Of a stretch of DNA of 64,000 nucleotides, positions 1-9,768 are shown piece by piece (within the stretch, counting starts at the first letter, position 1; each line of letters begins with the position of its first letter). The stretch is from positions 248,001-312,000 of the forward strand of contig CATOSZ010000003.1 of the NCBI GenBank assembly GCA_951812805.1, given 5' to 3'. The notes beneath the pieces were generated by a model. The model was not told the DNA's origin. It saw only the letters and a list, made by a program, of their open reading frames with translations, and did no database searches. Source of the stretch: an uncultured Alphaproteobacteria bacterium. Lineage in GTDB: Bacteria > Pseudomonadota > Alphaproteobacteria > GCA-2731375. Position numbers and translations under genes: made by a program.

Positions 1-12
1 ACGACCCCCCTC

Positions 13-1014
13 TCACGGCAACGCGTCGACGAGGGTCTCGACGCCGAAGCGCAGGGAATCCGTCGCCGGCATGCCGTGGCTTGAGGACAGGTCGTCGAGA
101 TAGCGACGCGCTGCGTCCTCCGCGAGCGCTTCCGTATTGACCGATATCCCGACCACCCGGCAATCGGGATTGGTCAAGCGCCCACTGGCGTTATAGGCCG
201 CAATCGCATCGCCAACGTCCGGCATCGGAAAATGTGGCAGCGCGCGGACGTGGGTGCGCGTCGGCTCGTGGCACAGCACCAGGGCATCGGCCTGGGCGCC
301 GTGTAGCAATCCCAAGGTGACGCCGGAAAACGCCGGATGGAAGAGCGAGCCCTGCCCCTCGACCACGTCCCAGTGGTCCGCGTCGTTCTCGGGCGTCAGC
401 CATTCCGCCGCGCCCGAAATAAAGTCGGCGATCACCGCATCGATCGCCACGCCGCGCTCGGCGATGAGGACGCCGGTCTGGCCGGTGGCGCGAAAATCGG
501 CGTTCAGCCCCAGCGCGCGCATGGCCTTTTCCAACGCCAGCGCCGTGTATTTCTTGCCGCAGGAACAGTCCGTGCCGACGGTCAGCAGGCGTTTGCCGCT
601 GCGCCGCTGGCCCTTGCCGGTGGCGAAACTCTGCTCGGAATGGCGCACGTTGACCAGGCGCCGGCCGTGCTCGGCGGCAGCGGCGGCGACCTCGGGAAAA
701 TCCTCCAACCGGGCGTGCATACCGCTCGCCAAATCCATGCCGCGCGCGAGGGCTTCGGTCAGGCTCGCCGTCCAGCTCTCCGGCATGAAGCCGCCCGAAT
801 TCACCACGCCCAGCACCATCGTCTTGGCGCCGCGGGCCTGAGCTTCTTCGATCGTGATGTCTTCCAGTCCGACATCGGCGACGCAGCCCGGCAGGCGAAA
901 TTGCCCGACGCACCATTCCGGTCGCCAGTAGGCGATGCCGTCGGCGGTCTTCGCCGCCAGCTGATCCTTCGCATCGCCCAGAAACATCAAATAGGGCTTG
1001 GCCAGTGCTTCCAT
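13..1014 (-). CDS. DUF1611 family protein (DgcN-like)
   Basis: A 333-aa cytoplasmic protein of the DUF1611 family. Recent work names one branch DgcN, an acetyltransferase of D-amino-acid (D-glutamate) catabolism usually paired with an enolase-superfamily epimerase; that partner would lie beyond the window edge, so this role is inference. A P-loop-like stretch GTDCSCGKKYT sits near residue 149 and a second conserved patch, VEGQGSLFHPAFSGV, near residue 218, as expected for the P-loop NTPase-like half of the family. The ATG at 1014 is preceded by a GGAGAG ribosome-binding site. It follows the GMC oxidoreductase on the same strand with a 74-nt gap. Length is normal for the family. Confidence 0.8.
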   Translation of the reverse strand: MEALAKPYLMFLGDAKDQLAAKTADGIAYWRPEWCVGQFRLPGCVADVGLEDITIEEAQARGAKTMVLGVVNSGGFMPESWTASLTEALARGMDLASGMHARLEDFPEVAAAAAEHGRRLVNVRHSEQSFATGKGQRRSGKRLLTVGTDCSCGKKYTALALEKAMRALGLNADFRATGQTGVLIAERGVAIDAVIADFISGAAEWLTPENDADHWDVVEGQGSLFHPAFSGVTLGLLHGAQADALVLCHEPTRTHVRALPHFPMPDVGDAIAAYNASGRLTNPDCRVVGISVNTEALAEDAARRYLDDLSSSHGMPATDSLRFGVETLVDALP

Positions 1015-1088
1015 CTTATCGTCTCTCCGGGCTGCTTGCGCGGCGCATCTTCCGTCAAGCCCGCGCCCGCGTCCAGAGCGGAACGCCG

Positions 1089-2684
1089 TCAGGTCGCCGC
1101 GTCCTCGCGAATCATCGCCGCCCCCTTCTCGCCGATCATGATCGTCGGCGCATTGGTATTGCCGGTCGTCACCTCCGGCATGACGGACGCGTCGATCACC
1201 CGCAGCCCGTCGAGGCCGCGGACCCGCAGGCGCGAATCGACCACCGCCCCCGGATCCTCGCCCATGCGACAGGTGCCGACCGGGTGATAGACCGGCGTGC
1301 CCCGCGCCCGGGCGAAGTCGGTGAAGGCCGCTTCGTCCACGACATCGGCGCCCGGCTCCGTCTCGCCGAGGCTAAGGGCGCTCAAGGCGGGCGCCGCGAA
1401 AATTCGCCGGGTCATCTCGAAGCCGGCGCGGGCGACGCGCAAGTCGTCGTCGTCGGAGAAATAGTTCGGCCGGATCACCGGCGCCAGCATCGGATCGGCA
1501 CTCTCGGCCATGATCGTGCCGCGGCTCGTTGGCCGCACCGGGCAGACGGCGACGGTCATGCCGTCCTCGCGTTCCAACGTGCCGAAGCGGCCGAGATCGT
1601 AGCTCGCCGGGGTGAACAGCAGTTGCAGGTCCGGACTGGCGATGCCCTCGCGGCTGCGGCAGAACACCATGGCGCTGGTGACGCCGAAGGTCAGCGCGCC
1701 GTCGCCGCGCGCCACATACCGCGCGATCTGGCCCAGCAGCCGGCCGCCGCGCGAGAGGGTGTTGATCGACTCCAGCCCGCGGATCCGGTGCGAAACCCGC
1801 ACCGCGAAATGATCGCCGAGATTGGCCCCGACCCCGGGCGCGTCCAGCACGACGTCGATGCCGAGGCGCTGGAGATGCTCGGCCGGGCCGACGCCGGAAA
1901 CCTGCAGCAGATGCGGTGAGTTGATCGAACCGCCGGAGACGACGACCTCGCGCCGCGCCCGCACTTCGCCCGCCGCACCGTGGCGCCGGTAGCCGACACC
2001 GACGCAGCGCCGGCCCTCGAAACGCAGGCCCGTCGCCTGCGCCTCGGAGATGATCTCGAGGTTCGCCCGACCCTTGGCCTCGGCCAGGAAGGAGCGGGCG
2101 GTGGAGGCGCGAAAGCGATGCCGCCTCGACATCTGCGAATAGGCGACACCTTCCTGCCGGCGGCCGTTGTAATCGGCATTGAAAGGGAAGCCCGCCTGCT
2201 GCGCCGCCTCGACGAAACGGTGCGTCAGCGGCAAGATAGTTCGGTAGTCCTCGACCGTCATCGGCCCATCACGTCCGCGGACCGCGTCGTCGCCCTCGCC
2301 CCGGTAGGATTCCGACTTGGCGAAGAAGGGCACGACCTCGTCGTAACTCCAGCCCCGACAGCCGCGCTGGGCCCAACCGTCGTAGTCGGCCGGGTTGCCA
2401 CGCACATAGAGCATGCCGTTGATCGCGCTGGAGCCGCCGAGCGTCTTGCCCCGCGGCCAATGGATCGCCCGGTTGCCGCTGGTCGCCTCCGGCTCCGTCG
2501 CATAGTTCCAATTCAACACCGGGTGATAGAGCAGGTGCAGGATGCCGGCCGGGACATGGATCATCGGGTGATCGTCGGGCGGGCCGGCCTCCAGCAGCAC
2601 GACGCGCGCACCCGTCTCGCTCAACCGGCTTGCCACCACGCAGCCGGCCGAACCGGCGCCGACGACGACATAATCGGCCTCCAT
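1089..2684 (-). CDS. GMC-family FAD-dependent oxidoreductase (choline dehydrogenase-like)
   Basis: A 531-aa glucose-methanol-choline oxidoreductase. The N-terminal dinucleotide-binding motif VVGAGSAGCVVASRLSE is at residues 7-23, the GMC signature region with GKTLGGSSAINGMLYVRG is near residue 80, and the C-terminal part carries YHPVGTCRMG and the final NTNAPTIMIGEKGA, which includes the active-site region of the family. It should oxidise an alcohol group with FAD; the substrate cannot be read from sequence. It begins 14 nt after the MlaA-like gene stops, so the two are probably co-transcribed. The start is the ATG with GAGGGGA just upstream. There is no signal peptide, so it is cytoplasmic. 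Confidence 0.9.
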   Translation of the reverse strand: MEADYVVVGAGSAGCVVASRLSETGARVVLLEAGPPDDHPMIHVPAGILHLLYHPVLNWNYATEPEATSGNRAIHWPRGKTLGGSSAINGMLYVRGNPADYDGWAQRGCRGWSYDEVVPFFAKSESYRGEGDDAVRGRDGPMTVEDYRTILPLTHRFVEAAQQAGFPFNADYNGRRQEGVAYSQMSRRHRFRASTARSFLAEAKGRANLEIISEAQATGLRFEGRRCVGVGYRRHGAAGEVRARREVVVSGGSINSPHLLQVSGVGPAEHLQRLGIDVVLDAPGVGANLGDHFAVRVSHRIRGLESINTLSRGGRLLGQIARYVARGDGALTFGVTSAMVFCRSREGIASPDLQLLFTPASYDLGRFGTLEREDGMTVAVCPVRPTSRGTIMAESADPMLAPVIRPNYFSDDDDLRVARAGFEMTRRIFAAPALSALSLGETEPGADVVDEAAFTDFARARGTPVYHPVGTCRMGEDPGAVVDSRLRVRGLDGLRVIDASVMPEVTTGNTNAPTIMIGEKGAAMIREDAAT

Positions 2685-2698
2685 CGTCCCCTCCCCCC

Positions 2699-4183
2699 TC
2701 AGTTCGCTTCATCGAACAGCTTGTCGGTTTCCTCGCTCGAGGTCTGAACCGAGGCCTTGCCACCAACCTGCTTCGAGAGCTCGACCGCGCGGACCTGGTA
2801 GTAGGCGCCCCGGACGGCGGCGTAATAATCGATCGAGGACGCCTTCAACTCGTCGAGCGGGACCAGCAGTTCTTCGCGAATCGAGATCGCCTTGCTGCCG
2901 GTGAGCGCGAAGGACTCGGGCCGGGGGATCACATAGGTGGTGGGATCGAGAAAGATGTCGACGATGGAGCCGGTGCCGTCCCGCGCCGTCGAGGGCCCGA
3001 AGAGCGGCAGCACGACGTAAGGCCCCGGTCCGACGCCGTAGGAATGTAGCGTCTGGCCGAAATCGGCATGGTGCGCCGGCAGACCCAGCTCGCTCGCCAC
3101 ATCGAAGAAACCGAGAACGCCGGCCGTCGTGTTCACGCCGAAGCGCGCCGCGGCCACCGCCGCATCCTCGAACTCCAGCTGCAGCAGGTCGTTGGCGACG
3201 ATGACCGGCGATTCGAGATTGTCGAAGAAACGGCGCACCGCCAGGATCACCGGATCGGGCACCACCTTGTTGTAGACCCAGGCGACGGGCCGCAGCACCA
3301 GGAAATCGACGGCGTCGTTCACCGCGAAGATGATGCGGTTTATCGGCTCCAGCGGATCCCAGGCCTCCTCCGGCGCGACGCCGGGCCGGGACGGCGCGGC
3401 GGGGCTGCCCGTCGCCTCGGCACTGTCGGCCAGGTAGACCACCGGCGTCGGCCCGCCCCGGGCAACGACTTTCGGAGCGGGCGCCGATGCGGGCACAACG
3501 GTCGGCGCCGGCGCGGCCGTCTCGGCAAAACGCGGCCCGGGCGCGCCGGCCGCGGCGGCGGCGATCCGCGGCGCGAAGCCCGGAAAGGCCTCGCTCGCGG
3601 TGGCGACAAGGGCGGCCCGGTCCCCGGGCCGGCTGGCGACCGCCGTCTGGACGGCGTCTTCCAACCGGTCGGGATCGCCCGCGATGGCGCCGACCAGCCA
3701 GGCCTCGAGGCTCGCCAGCGACTCGCGCCCACCGCCTTGGCGGGGCGTTGCCAGATGTGCGGGGGTGATGCCATGGGCGGGCGGATGCGTGAACCGTACC
3801 GGCGGCGCCGCACCGATCGGTGCCGCCGCGCCCGGGAAGGCACGGGCGATGCGCCGCGAGACCTCATCCGCCACCTCCGGCGCGGCGGCGCGCGCGGCCC
3901 GCTCGACCTCCGCGCGCCGGGCCGGTTCGAGGGAGATGATGGCGATCGCGGTGGCGGAGAGCGTGGCGGCGATCCGCTCGCGATGCTGGCGGTCGACCAC
4001 CGGCTGGTATTCGGGGTTGGGCGCAACGATCCGGTCGCTCGCCCGCGTTTCGCCCGCCCGGGCGATCGCCGACAGTCGCGCGTCCTCGCTGACCTGTGCC
4101 CGGGTCACCGGGCTTGCGATCAGCACCGTCAATGAGAGCAGCGCCGCCAGAGCGACGCGGCTGGCCGAACGCCCCAAGGTCAC
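2699..4183 (-). CDS. mlaA: MlaA/VacJ-family protein with a long N-terminal extension
   Basis: The C-terminal 230 residues are a clear MlaA/VacJ domain: the start DPLEPINRIIFAVNDAVD, the core NLESPVIVANDLLQ, and GVNTTAGVLGFFDVA. MlaA removes misplaced phospholipids from the outer-membrane outer leaflet. I choose the GTG at 4183 (494 aa) because it has a GGGGGG ribosome-binding site 7 nt upstream and is followed directly by a signal peptide (ASRVALAALLSLTVLIAS then a cut near TRA-QV). Two things are odd: about 230 residues rich in Ala/Pro separate the signal from the MlaA domain, and there is no lipobox cysteine, whereas typical MlaA is a lipoprotein of about 250 aa. It lies 58 nt after pheT on the same strand. 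Confidence 0.85.
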   Translation of the reverse strand: MTLGRSASRVALAALLSLTVLIASPVTRAQVSEDARLSAIARAGETRASDRIVAPNPEYQPVVDRQHRERIAATLSATAIAIISLEPARRAEVERAARAAAPEVADEVSRRIARAFPGAAAPIGAAPPVRFTHPPAHGITPAHLATPRQGGGRESLASLEAWLVGAIAGDPDRLEDAVQTAVASRPGDRAALVATASEAFPGFAPRIAAAAAGAPGPRFAETAAPAPTVVPASAPAPKVVARGGPTPVVYLADSAEATGSPAAPSRPGVAPEEAWDPLEPINRIIFAVNDAVDFLVLRPVAWVYNKVVPDPVILAVRRFFDNLESPVIVANDLLQLEFEDAAVAAARFGVNTTAGVLGFFDVASELGLPAHHADFGQTLHSYGVGPGPYVVLPLFGPSTARDGTGSIVDIFLDPTTYVIPRPESFALTGSKAISIREELLVPLDELKASSIDYYAAVRGAYYQVRAVELSKQVGGKASVQTSSEETDKLFDEAN

Positions 4184-4241
4184 CGAAAAGCCCCCCTGCC
4201 CTGCGAATCGGGTCAGAGTTAACCAGCCGGGAGGCGTCCTG

Positions 4242-6650
4242 TCAGCCTCTGAGGCTCGCGCCCGTCGCCTTTTCCACGGCCGTGACAATTCGGCCCGCCA
4301 CCGCCTCGATCTCCTCGTCGGTCAAGGTCTGGCTGCGCGGCTGCAGCCGCACCGTGATGGCGACCGACTTCTTGCCGTCTTCCACGCCCTTGCCCGCATA
4401 GACGTCGAAAACCTCCACACCGTCCAGCAAGCTCTTCTCCGCCTTCGCCGCGGCGGCGACGATCCGGCCAGCCTCGACCTCCGCGTCGACCAGGAAGGCG
4501 AAGTCGCGCTGCACCGCCGGCAAGTCGGACGCGTCAAGCGCCGCGCGGCTGCGGCTGCGCCCGGCCTTGGGCGCGGGGGCGGCGTCGAGGAACACTTCGA
4601 AGGCAACCGCCGGCCCCTCGACATCCATCTCGGCCAGCACGCTCGGATGCAGTTCGCCGAAATAGCCGAGGGTGCGCTGCGGCCCGAGTTTCAGGGCGGC
4701 CGAGCGGCCCGGGTGGTACCAACCCGGCGCCTCCCGCACGATCTGCAAGGATTGAACCGGCGCGCCGAGCGACGCGAGGACGGCCAGGGCGTCGGCCTTG
4801 GCGTCGATCGCATCGACCGCGCGGCCTTCCCCCGACCAGTGCCGGCCCCAGCCGCGGCCCCGGCGCACGCCGCTCGCCATTGCGGCCTCGCCCGAGGGCG
4901 TCGTATCGGCGAACTGGCCGCCGACCTCGAACAGGGCGACGTCCTCGAAGCCGCGCGCCAGGTTACGCCCGACCGCGGCCAGCAGGTTCGCCACCAGCGA
5001 GGGCCGCATGGCGTCGAGCTCGCTCGAGATCGGGTTGGCCAGCAGCAGCGGCGCCTCGCCGGCGCCGAACAGCTCGGCATGGCGGCGCGGCAGGAACGAC
5101 CAGGTGACGCACTCCATCATGCCGCGCCCCGCCAGCACCCGCTTGGCCCGGGGCACGCGAAGCTGCGCCGCCGTCAACGAGGGCCGCGCGACCCCCGCCG
5201 GGCGCGGCAGCGGCACCGAGGGGATGGCGTCGAAGCCGACGATACGGGCGATGTCCTCGACGATGTCGGCCTCGCCGCCGACGTCGCTGCGCCAGCTCGG
5301 CGCCGTCACCCGCCAGGCGTCGTCACCCCGCTCGACCGCAAAGCCCAGGTCGTCGAGGATTTCCGCCTGGCGTGCCTCGTCGACCTCGAGGCCGGCCAAC
5401 CGGGCGATGCGGCTGGGGCGGAAGCGCACCTCGGTCCGCGGCACTTCCGGCGATCCGGCGACGACGACCTCACTCGCCGCGCCGCCGCAGAGATCGAGGA
5501 TCAGCCGCGTCGCGTATTCGATGCCGGGCAACACCATCTCGGGATCGAGGCCGCGCTCGAAGCGATAGCGCGCGTCGCTCTCGATGCCGAGCTTGCGGCC
5601 CGTCGTCGCCGTGCGGATCGGATCGAACAACGCCACTTCGAGGATCACGTTGGTCGTCTCGGGCGTGCAGCCGCTCGCCTCGCCGCCCATCACACCGCCA
5701 AGCCCCTCGGCCCGGGCCTCGTCGCCGACCACGGTCACCTGGTCGTCGAGGGTGTATTCCTTGCCATCGAGCGCCAGCAGCGTCTCCCCCGGCCGGCCGG
5801 GCCGGACGTGGATATCGCCGGTGACGCTGTCGGCGTCGAAGACATGCAAGGGGCGGCCGATATCGAAGGTGACATAGTTGGTGATGTCGACCAGGGCCGA
5901 GATCGGGCGCAGGCCGATGGCACGCAGGCGACGCTGCATCCACTCCGGGCTCGGCCCGTTGTTCACACCCTTGAAGTAACGCGCGGCAAAACAAGGACAG
6001 GCGTCCGCCATCTCCGGCGTGAAATCCAGATGCACTGCAACCGGACTTTCGAAGCCACCGGAAATCGTCTCGGGGCGGAACGGCTTCAGCCGGCCGAGGC
6101 CGGCCGCGGCCAGGTCACGGGCGACGCCGAAGACGCCGAGACAATCCTGGCGATTGGGCGTGATGGCGATCTCGATCATCGGATCGTCCAGACCGGCCGT
6201 GGCGGCGAACGGCGCGCCGATGACGGCATCGTCGGCGAGCTCGATAATACCGTCGTGCTCGTCGCTGAGCCCCATTTCACGCTCGGAACAGAGCATGCCG
6301 TTCGACTCTTCGCCGCGGATCTTGCCCTTCTTGAGGTCCATATCCGTGCCCGGAATGTGCGTGCCGGCCGGCGCGAAGACCCCCTTCATGCCGGTGCGCG
6401 CGTTGGGCGCGCCGCAGATCACCTGCACCGCTTCGCCCGCGCCGGTGTCGACCATGCAGACGCGCAGGCGGTCGGCGTTGGGGTGCTGGCGGGCTTCGAC
6501 CACATGGCCGACGACGAACGCGGCAAGCGCGGCGGCGGGATCGCTCACCTCCTCGACCTCGAGGCCGACGGCGGTCAGCTTCTCGACCACCTCGTCCAGC
6601 GCCGCCTCGGTCTCCAGATGGTCCTTCAGCCAGGAGAGGGTGAATTTCAT
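4242..6650 (-). CDS. pheT: phenylalanine--tRNA ligase beta subunit
   Basis: PheT (802 aa) pairs with PheS as an alpha2beta2 enzyme that charges tRNA-Phe. The N-terminal tRNA-binding OB domain shows [10 protein letters not shown] (about residues 55-65) and [10 protein letters not shown]-type continuation. The B3/B4 editing domain, the B5 domain and the C-terminal ferredoxin-fold anticodon-binding domain ([10 protein letters not shown] near residue 715) follow in the usual order. Length is normal. Its ATG overlaps the pheS stop by four bases (ATGA), which implies translational coupling. Confidence 0.98.
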   Translation of the reverse strand: MKFTLSWLKDHLETEAALDEVVEKLTAVGLEVEEVSDPAAALAAFVVGHVVEARQHPNADRLRVCMVDTGAGEAVQVICGAPNARTGMKGVFAPAGTHIPGTDMDLKKGKIRGEESNGMLCSEREMGLSDEHDGIIELADDAVIGAPFAATAGLDDPMIEIAITPNRQDCLGVFGVARDLAAAGLGRLKPFRPETISGGFESPVAVHLDFTPEMADACPCFAARYFKGVNNGPSPEWMQRRLRAIGLRPISALVDITNYVTFDIGRPLHVFDADSVTGDIHVRPGRPGETLLALDGKEYTLDDQVTVVGDEARAEGLGGVMGGEASGCTPETTNVILEVALFDPIRTATTGRKLGIESDARYRFERGLDPEMVLPGIEYATRLILDLCGGAASEVVVAGSPEVPRTEVRFRPSRIARLAGLEVDEARQAEILDDLGFAVERGDDAWRVTAPSWRSDVGGEADIVEDIARIVGFDAIPSVPLPRPAGVARPSLTAAQLRVPRAKRVLAGRGMMECVTWSFLPRRHAELFGAGEAPLLLANPISSELDAMRPSLVANLLAAVGRNLARGFEDVALFEVGGQFADTTPSGEAAMASGVRRGRGWGRHWSGEGRAVDAIDAKADALAVLASLGAPVQSLQIVREAPGWYHPGRSAALKLGPQRTLGYFGELHPSVLAEMDVEGPAVAFEVFLDAAPAPKAGRSRSRAALDASDLPAVQRDFAFLVDAEVEAGRIVAAAAKAEKSLLDGVEVFDVYAGKGVEDGKKSVAITVRLQPRSQTLTDEEIEAVAGRIVTAVEKATGASLRG

Positions 6651-7729
6651 CGGCTGAGCCCTCCCGCCAGGGTCGGCATGTCGAGCGGTACGAAACCGTA
6701 GTGCCGCAACCAGCGCAGGTCGCAGTCGAAGAAGGCGCGCAGGTCCGGGATGCCGTATTTCAGCATCGCCAGCCGGTCGATCCCCATCCCCCAGGCGAAG
6801 CCCTGATAGCGCTCACTGTCGACGCCGCAGGCCTCCAGCACCTTCGGGTGCACCATGCCGCAGCCGAGGATCTCCATCCAATCCTCGCCCTCACCGATCA
6901 GCAGGCGCCCGCCCTCGCGGCTGCAGCCGATATCGACTTCGGCCGAAGGTTCGGTGAAGGGGAAATGGCTCGGCCGGAAGCGCATCTTCACTTCGTCGAC
7001 CTCGAAGAAGGCCTGGCAGAACGCTTCGAGCGTGCCCTTGAGATGGCCCATGTGGGTCGCCTCGTCGATCACCAGCCCTTCGAGCTGGTGGAACATCGGC
7101 GTGTGGGTCTGGTCGCTATCGCAGCGATAGGTCCGCCCCGGCACGACGATGCGGTAAGGCGGCGGCCCCGCCAGCATGGTACGGATCTGCACCGGCGAGG
7201 TGTGGGTGCGCAGCAGCATCGCCTCCGCCTCGCCTTCGCCCCGTTCCATATAGAAGGTGTCGTGCATCTGCCGCGCGGGATGCTCGGGCGGGATGTTGAG
7301 GGCGGTGAAATTGTGGAAGTCGTCCTCGATATCGGGGCCTTCGGCGATCTCCAGACCCATGTCGGCGCAGATCTGGAAGATCTCCTCCATCACCTGGCTG
7401 ACGGGATGAATGCGGCCTTCCGCCTCGGGCCGGATGGGAAGCGTCACGTCGAGGCTCTCACGGGCCAGGCGATCGGCGATTTCGAGATGCTCCAGCGCAT
7501 CGCGACGAACCTCGATCGCCTCGGCCAGGCGCCCCTTCACCTGGTTCAGCGCCTGGCCGGCCGCCCGGCGCTCGTCCGGCGCCATGGCGCCGAGCCCCTT
7601 CAACAGTTGCGTAACCCGGCCCTGACGGCCGAGCGCCTGGACCCGGACCGCTTCCAATGCGTCGCGGTCGGCGGCGGCCTGCACCGCGTCGGTCAGTTCC
7701 CTCTCCAGGGTATCGATATCCTGCTGCAT
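6647..7729 (-). CDS. pheS: phenylalanine--tRNA ligase alpha subunit
   Basis: PheS (360 aa) is the catalytic subunit that activates phenylalanine with ATP. The open frame extends further upstream, but the ATG at 7729 gives the family's normal N-terminus (coiled-coil beginning [16 protein letters not shown]) and has a GAGTAGGA ribosome-binding site. Class II motif 2 ([13 protein letters not shown]) and motif 3 ([18 protein letters not shown]) are present. A strong intrinsic terminator lies immediately upstream of the ribosome-binding site, so expression depends on read-through from rplT or on attenuation. Confidence 0.98.
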   Translation of the reverse strand: MQQDIDTLERELTDAVQAAADRDALEAVRVQALGRQGRVTQLLKGLGAMAPDERRAAGQALNQVKGRLAEAIEVRRDALEHLEIADRLARESLDVTLPIRPEAEGRIHPVSQVMEEIFQICADMGLEIAEGPDIEDDFHNFTALNIPPEHPARQMHDTFYMERGEGEAEAMLLRTHTSPVQIRTMLAGPPPYRIVVPGRTYRCDSDQTHTPMFHQLEGLVIDEATHMGHLKGTLEAFCQAFFEVDEVKMRFRPSHFPFTEPSAEVDIGCSREGGRLLIGEGEDWMEILGCGMVHPKVLEACGVDSERYQGFAWGMGIDRLAMLKYGIPDLRAFFDCDLRWLRHYGFVPLDMPTLAGGLSR

Positions 7730-7749
7730 CGTCCTACTCGACAGATATG

Positions 7750-7785
7750 AAAAAGCAAAAGGGGGCTGCCCTCGGGGCGCCCCCT
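7750..7785 (-). terminator. intrinsic terminator or attenuator between rplT and pheS
   Basis: On the minus strand a GC-rich hairpin (AGGGGGC...GCCCCCT plus an inner GGGC/GCCC stem with one bulged base, plus-strand 7760-7785) is followed by TTTTGCTTTTT (7759-7749). It ends only about 20 nt before the pheS start codon. This fits a terminator after rpmI-rplT or a regulated attenuator of pheST. I see no Phe-rich leader peptide in the 56 nt between rplT and the hairpin. Confidence 0.75.
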
Positions 7786-7841
7786 CGCCATTCTCACGAT
7801 GTGGTTCAGCGCCTTCGCGGGGGCTCCGCCAAGGCGGGTCG

Positions 7842-8207
7842 TCAGCCGGCGCTGTCCAGCGCGGCTTTAGCCCGCCCGACCAGGGCCTCGAACGCCGCCG
7901 CATCGTGCACCGCCAGATCCGCCAGGACCTTGCGATCGACCTCGATGCCGGCAACCTTGAGGCCGTTCATAAATCGCCCGTAGGGCATGCCCGAGAGCCG
8001 CGAGGCGGCGTTGATCCGCTGGATCCACAGCGCGCGGAAATCCCGCTTGCGCACGCGGCGGTCGCGATAGGCGTATTGCGCCGCCTTCTCCACCGCCTGA
8101 TTGGCGACGCGGAAGGTATTCTTGCGCCGGCCCCGATAGCCCTTGGCGGCATCGGTGACCTTCTTGTGGCGGGCGTGCGCGGTCACACCCCTCTTGACGC
8201 GAGCCAT
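7842..8207 (-). CDS. rplT: 50S ribosomal protein L20
   Basis: Complete 121-aa L20, which binds 23S rRNA early in large-subunit assembly and in many bacteria represses its own operon. The family N-terminus [17 protein letters not shown] is intact and the basic N-terminal half and globular C-terminal half have standard length. GGAGCGGAG precedes the ATG. It follows rpmI after 10 nt, the usual L35-L20 pairing. Confidence 0.99.
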   Translation of the reverse strand: MARVKRGVTAHARHKKVTDAAKGYRGRRKNTFRVANQAVEKAAQYAYRDRRVRKRDFRALWIQRINAASRLSGMPYGRFMNGLKVAGIEVDRKVLADLAVHDAAAFEALVGRAKAALDSAG

Positions 8208-8217
8208 GCTCCGCTCC

Positions 8218-8415
8218 TCAGCCGTAAGGCATCATTTTCCGGACGAACTGCGCATCGCTCTCGGCCATGATGGTGCTGCCGCGCAAGTTCCGGATCTGTT
8301 TGTTCGTTCGCTTCATCATGCCGTGCTGCTTCTTCGCCTGGGGCCGGCGAATCTTGCCGCTGGCGGTCAGGCGAAAGCGCTTTTTCACACTGCTCTTGGT
8401 CTTGAGCTTCGGCAT
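8218..8415 (-). CDS. rpmI: 50S ribosomal protein L35
   Basis: L35 of 65 aa ([20 protein letters not shown] at the N-terminus). The open frame continues upstream, but this ATG matches the family start and length. It is the first gene of the rpmI-rplT-pheS-pheT operon; infC, which often precedes it elsewhere, is not here, and the gene has its own promoter at about 8482-8510. Confidence 0.98.
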   Translation of the reverse strand: MPKLKTKSSVKKRFRLTASGKIRRPQAKKQHGMMKRTNKQIRNLRGSTIMAESDAQFVRKMMPYG

Positions 8416-8448
8416 CTCTCGGTCTCCATCGACGGAAAACGCCGCGAG

Positions 8449-8466
8449 GGCGGGCGAAGGCCCGCC
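8449..8466 (-). promoter_or_regulatory. 5'UTR hairpin upstream of rpmI
   Basis: A perfect 7-bp stem GGCGGGC/GCCCGCC with a 4-nt loop lies in the predicted rpmI leader, about 34 nt before the start codon and just after the predicted transcription start. It may be an L20-binding autoregulatory element, but this is inference from position only. Confidence 0.4.
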
Positions 8467-8481
8467 ATCAACGGCCCGCGG

Positions 8482-8510
8482 GTTATAACGACCCCCGCCG
8501 GCGGATGCAA
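8482..8510 (-). promoter_or_regulatory. sigma70-type promoter of rpmI-rplT-pheST
   Basis: On the minus strand TTGCAT (8510-8505) and TATAAC (8487-8482) are separated by 17 nt. Both boxes are close to the sigma70 consensus and stand out in GC-rich surroundings. The predicted start of transcription is near 8475, giving a leader of about 60 nt that contains the 8449-8466 hairpin. Confidence 0.65.
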
Positions 8511-8515
8511 GCGGC

Positions 8516-9768
8516 TCAAGGCCCGAGTTCGGCCACCAGTTCGCCGAGCTCGGCGAGGTCCGCCAACCGGTCGACCAGCCCCTCGATCCGGACCCCGCGT
8601 TCCGGCCCGAACTCGTCGCGGAACCGCGCCCGCACCGCCGCCGGGTCGAGCCAGCCGACATCGTCGAGCGCCGCCTCGGCCCTCGTGCCGTCGCGGTAAC
8701 GCACCTCGATCCGTGCCGGCTGGCGCGCCGGATAGGCCGCCTGCAAGTCCGGATCACTTATCAGCGTCACCCGGCGGGCGAGATCGGTGATCGTCGCATC
8801 TTCGAACGCCCTGAAATTGTCCTCGTCCAGGGACCCCCGCGCCAGGACGGAGGCGACGGCGTATTGGATACTCATCTTGGCCTGTTGCAGGGAGGTGAAG
8901 GGGCCGGCGTGGTCGCAGCCGGGATAGGCCCGTCCCGTCTCGAAGGTGTGCAAGTTCACCGCCTCGATCTCGCCCACCGGGCGGCCGGCGACGCCGAGCG
9001 CGGCGCCCGATGCGCGGCGAGCAGGCCGCCCTCGCCCTCGACGATGTCGTCCGATGCCCGGCCGCCGAGCCGCGCCAGGTCCGCCGCGCGCACCCCGGCA
9101 CGGGCCGCCTCGCCGGCATGGAAGTAGATCTCCGTGCCGCCGCTCCACGGCCAGGCATTGAGGCCGGCACCCGCATTGCCGGCGAAGCCGAGCGCCTGCA
9201 CGGTTTCCTCGGCCGTCAGCCCCGAAAGCCGGGCCGCCGCGAGCGCCGCGCCGAAGGGACCGAACGTGCCGGTCGGGCGAAAGTGCGCGGCGAACGCCGG
9301 CGACAGCACGGCCCGTCCCAGGCGGGCCGTGATCTCGTAACCGGCGACGATCGCCGCCAGCAGGTCGGCACCGGAGGCCCCTTCCCGCTCCGCCACGGCG
9401 AGGGCGGCGGGAATGACGACGACGCCGATATGGCAGGCGCTGGCGACGTGCATGTCCTCGCGGATCAAGCCATGTCCGGTGGTGGCGTTGGCGAAGGCGG
9501 CCTCGCTCGCCGCGGCGCTGAGGTCGGTGCCGAACACCGCCGCCTCGGGGCGCGAGGCCTGGTGGCGAACCAACGCCACGGCCTGACGGCTCCAGTCCAG
9601 GTCACGGGCCCGCCGGCCGGCGGCGAGGAAGTCCAACAGGCAGAGCGCCGCCTTGGCGCGCACGACTTCGGGCAACCGCGCACCGTCGAGGCCGAGGGCG
9701 AAGTCGGCGAAACGGGTGGTGATCGTCCGGCTCTCGGGCCTGGGGGTTTCGAGCGGGGCGAGGGACAT
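8516..9768 (-). pseudogene. MmgE/PrpD family protein, broken by an internal deletion/frameshift
   Basis: Two frames together make most of an MmgE/PrpD (2-methylcitrate dehydratase-like) protein. The first (9768 to about 9020) has the family helical domain with ATTGHGLIREDMHVASACH and SGLTAEETVQALGFAGNAGAG; the second (about 9005 to 8516) resumes at VGEIEAVNLHTFETG and runs to the C-terminus. Combined length is about 417 aa against roughly 450 for the family, and the conserved block with the KPY...C.H residues that normally joins the two halves is absent. So a deletion of a length not divisible by three removed it, leaving a non-functional gene (or an assembly error). It stands alone, not in a prp operon. 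Confidence 0.75.

Noticed and set aside
3600-6701. 1033-codon open frame on the plus strand opposite mlaA and pheT
   Set aside because: Antisense shadow of GC-rich codons; translation is Arg/Ala/His-rich with no domain, and the opposite strand holds clear pheT.
7786-7841. Phe-rich leader peptide for pheST attenuation
   Set aside because: No short frame with clustered TTC/TTT codons between rplT and the terminator.
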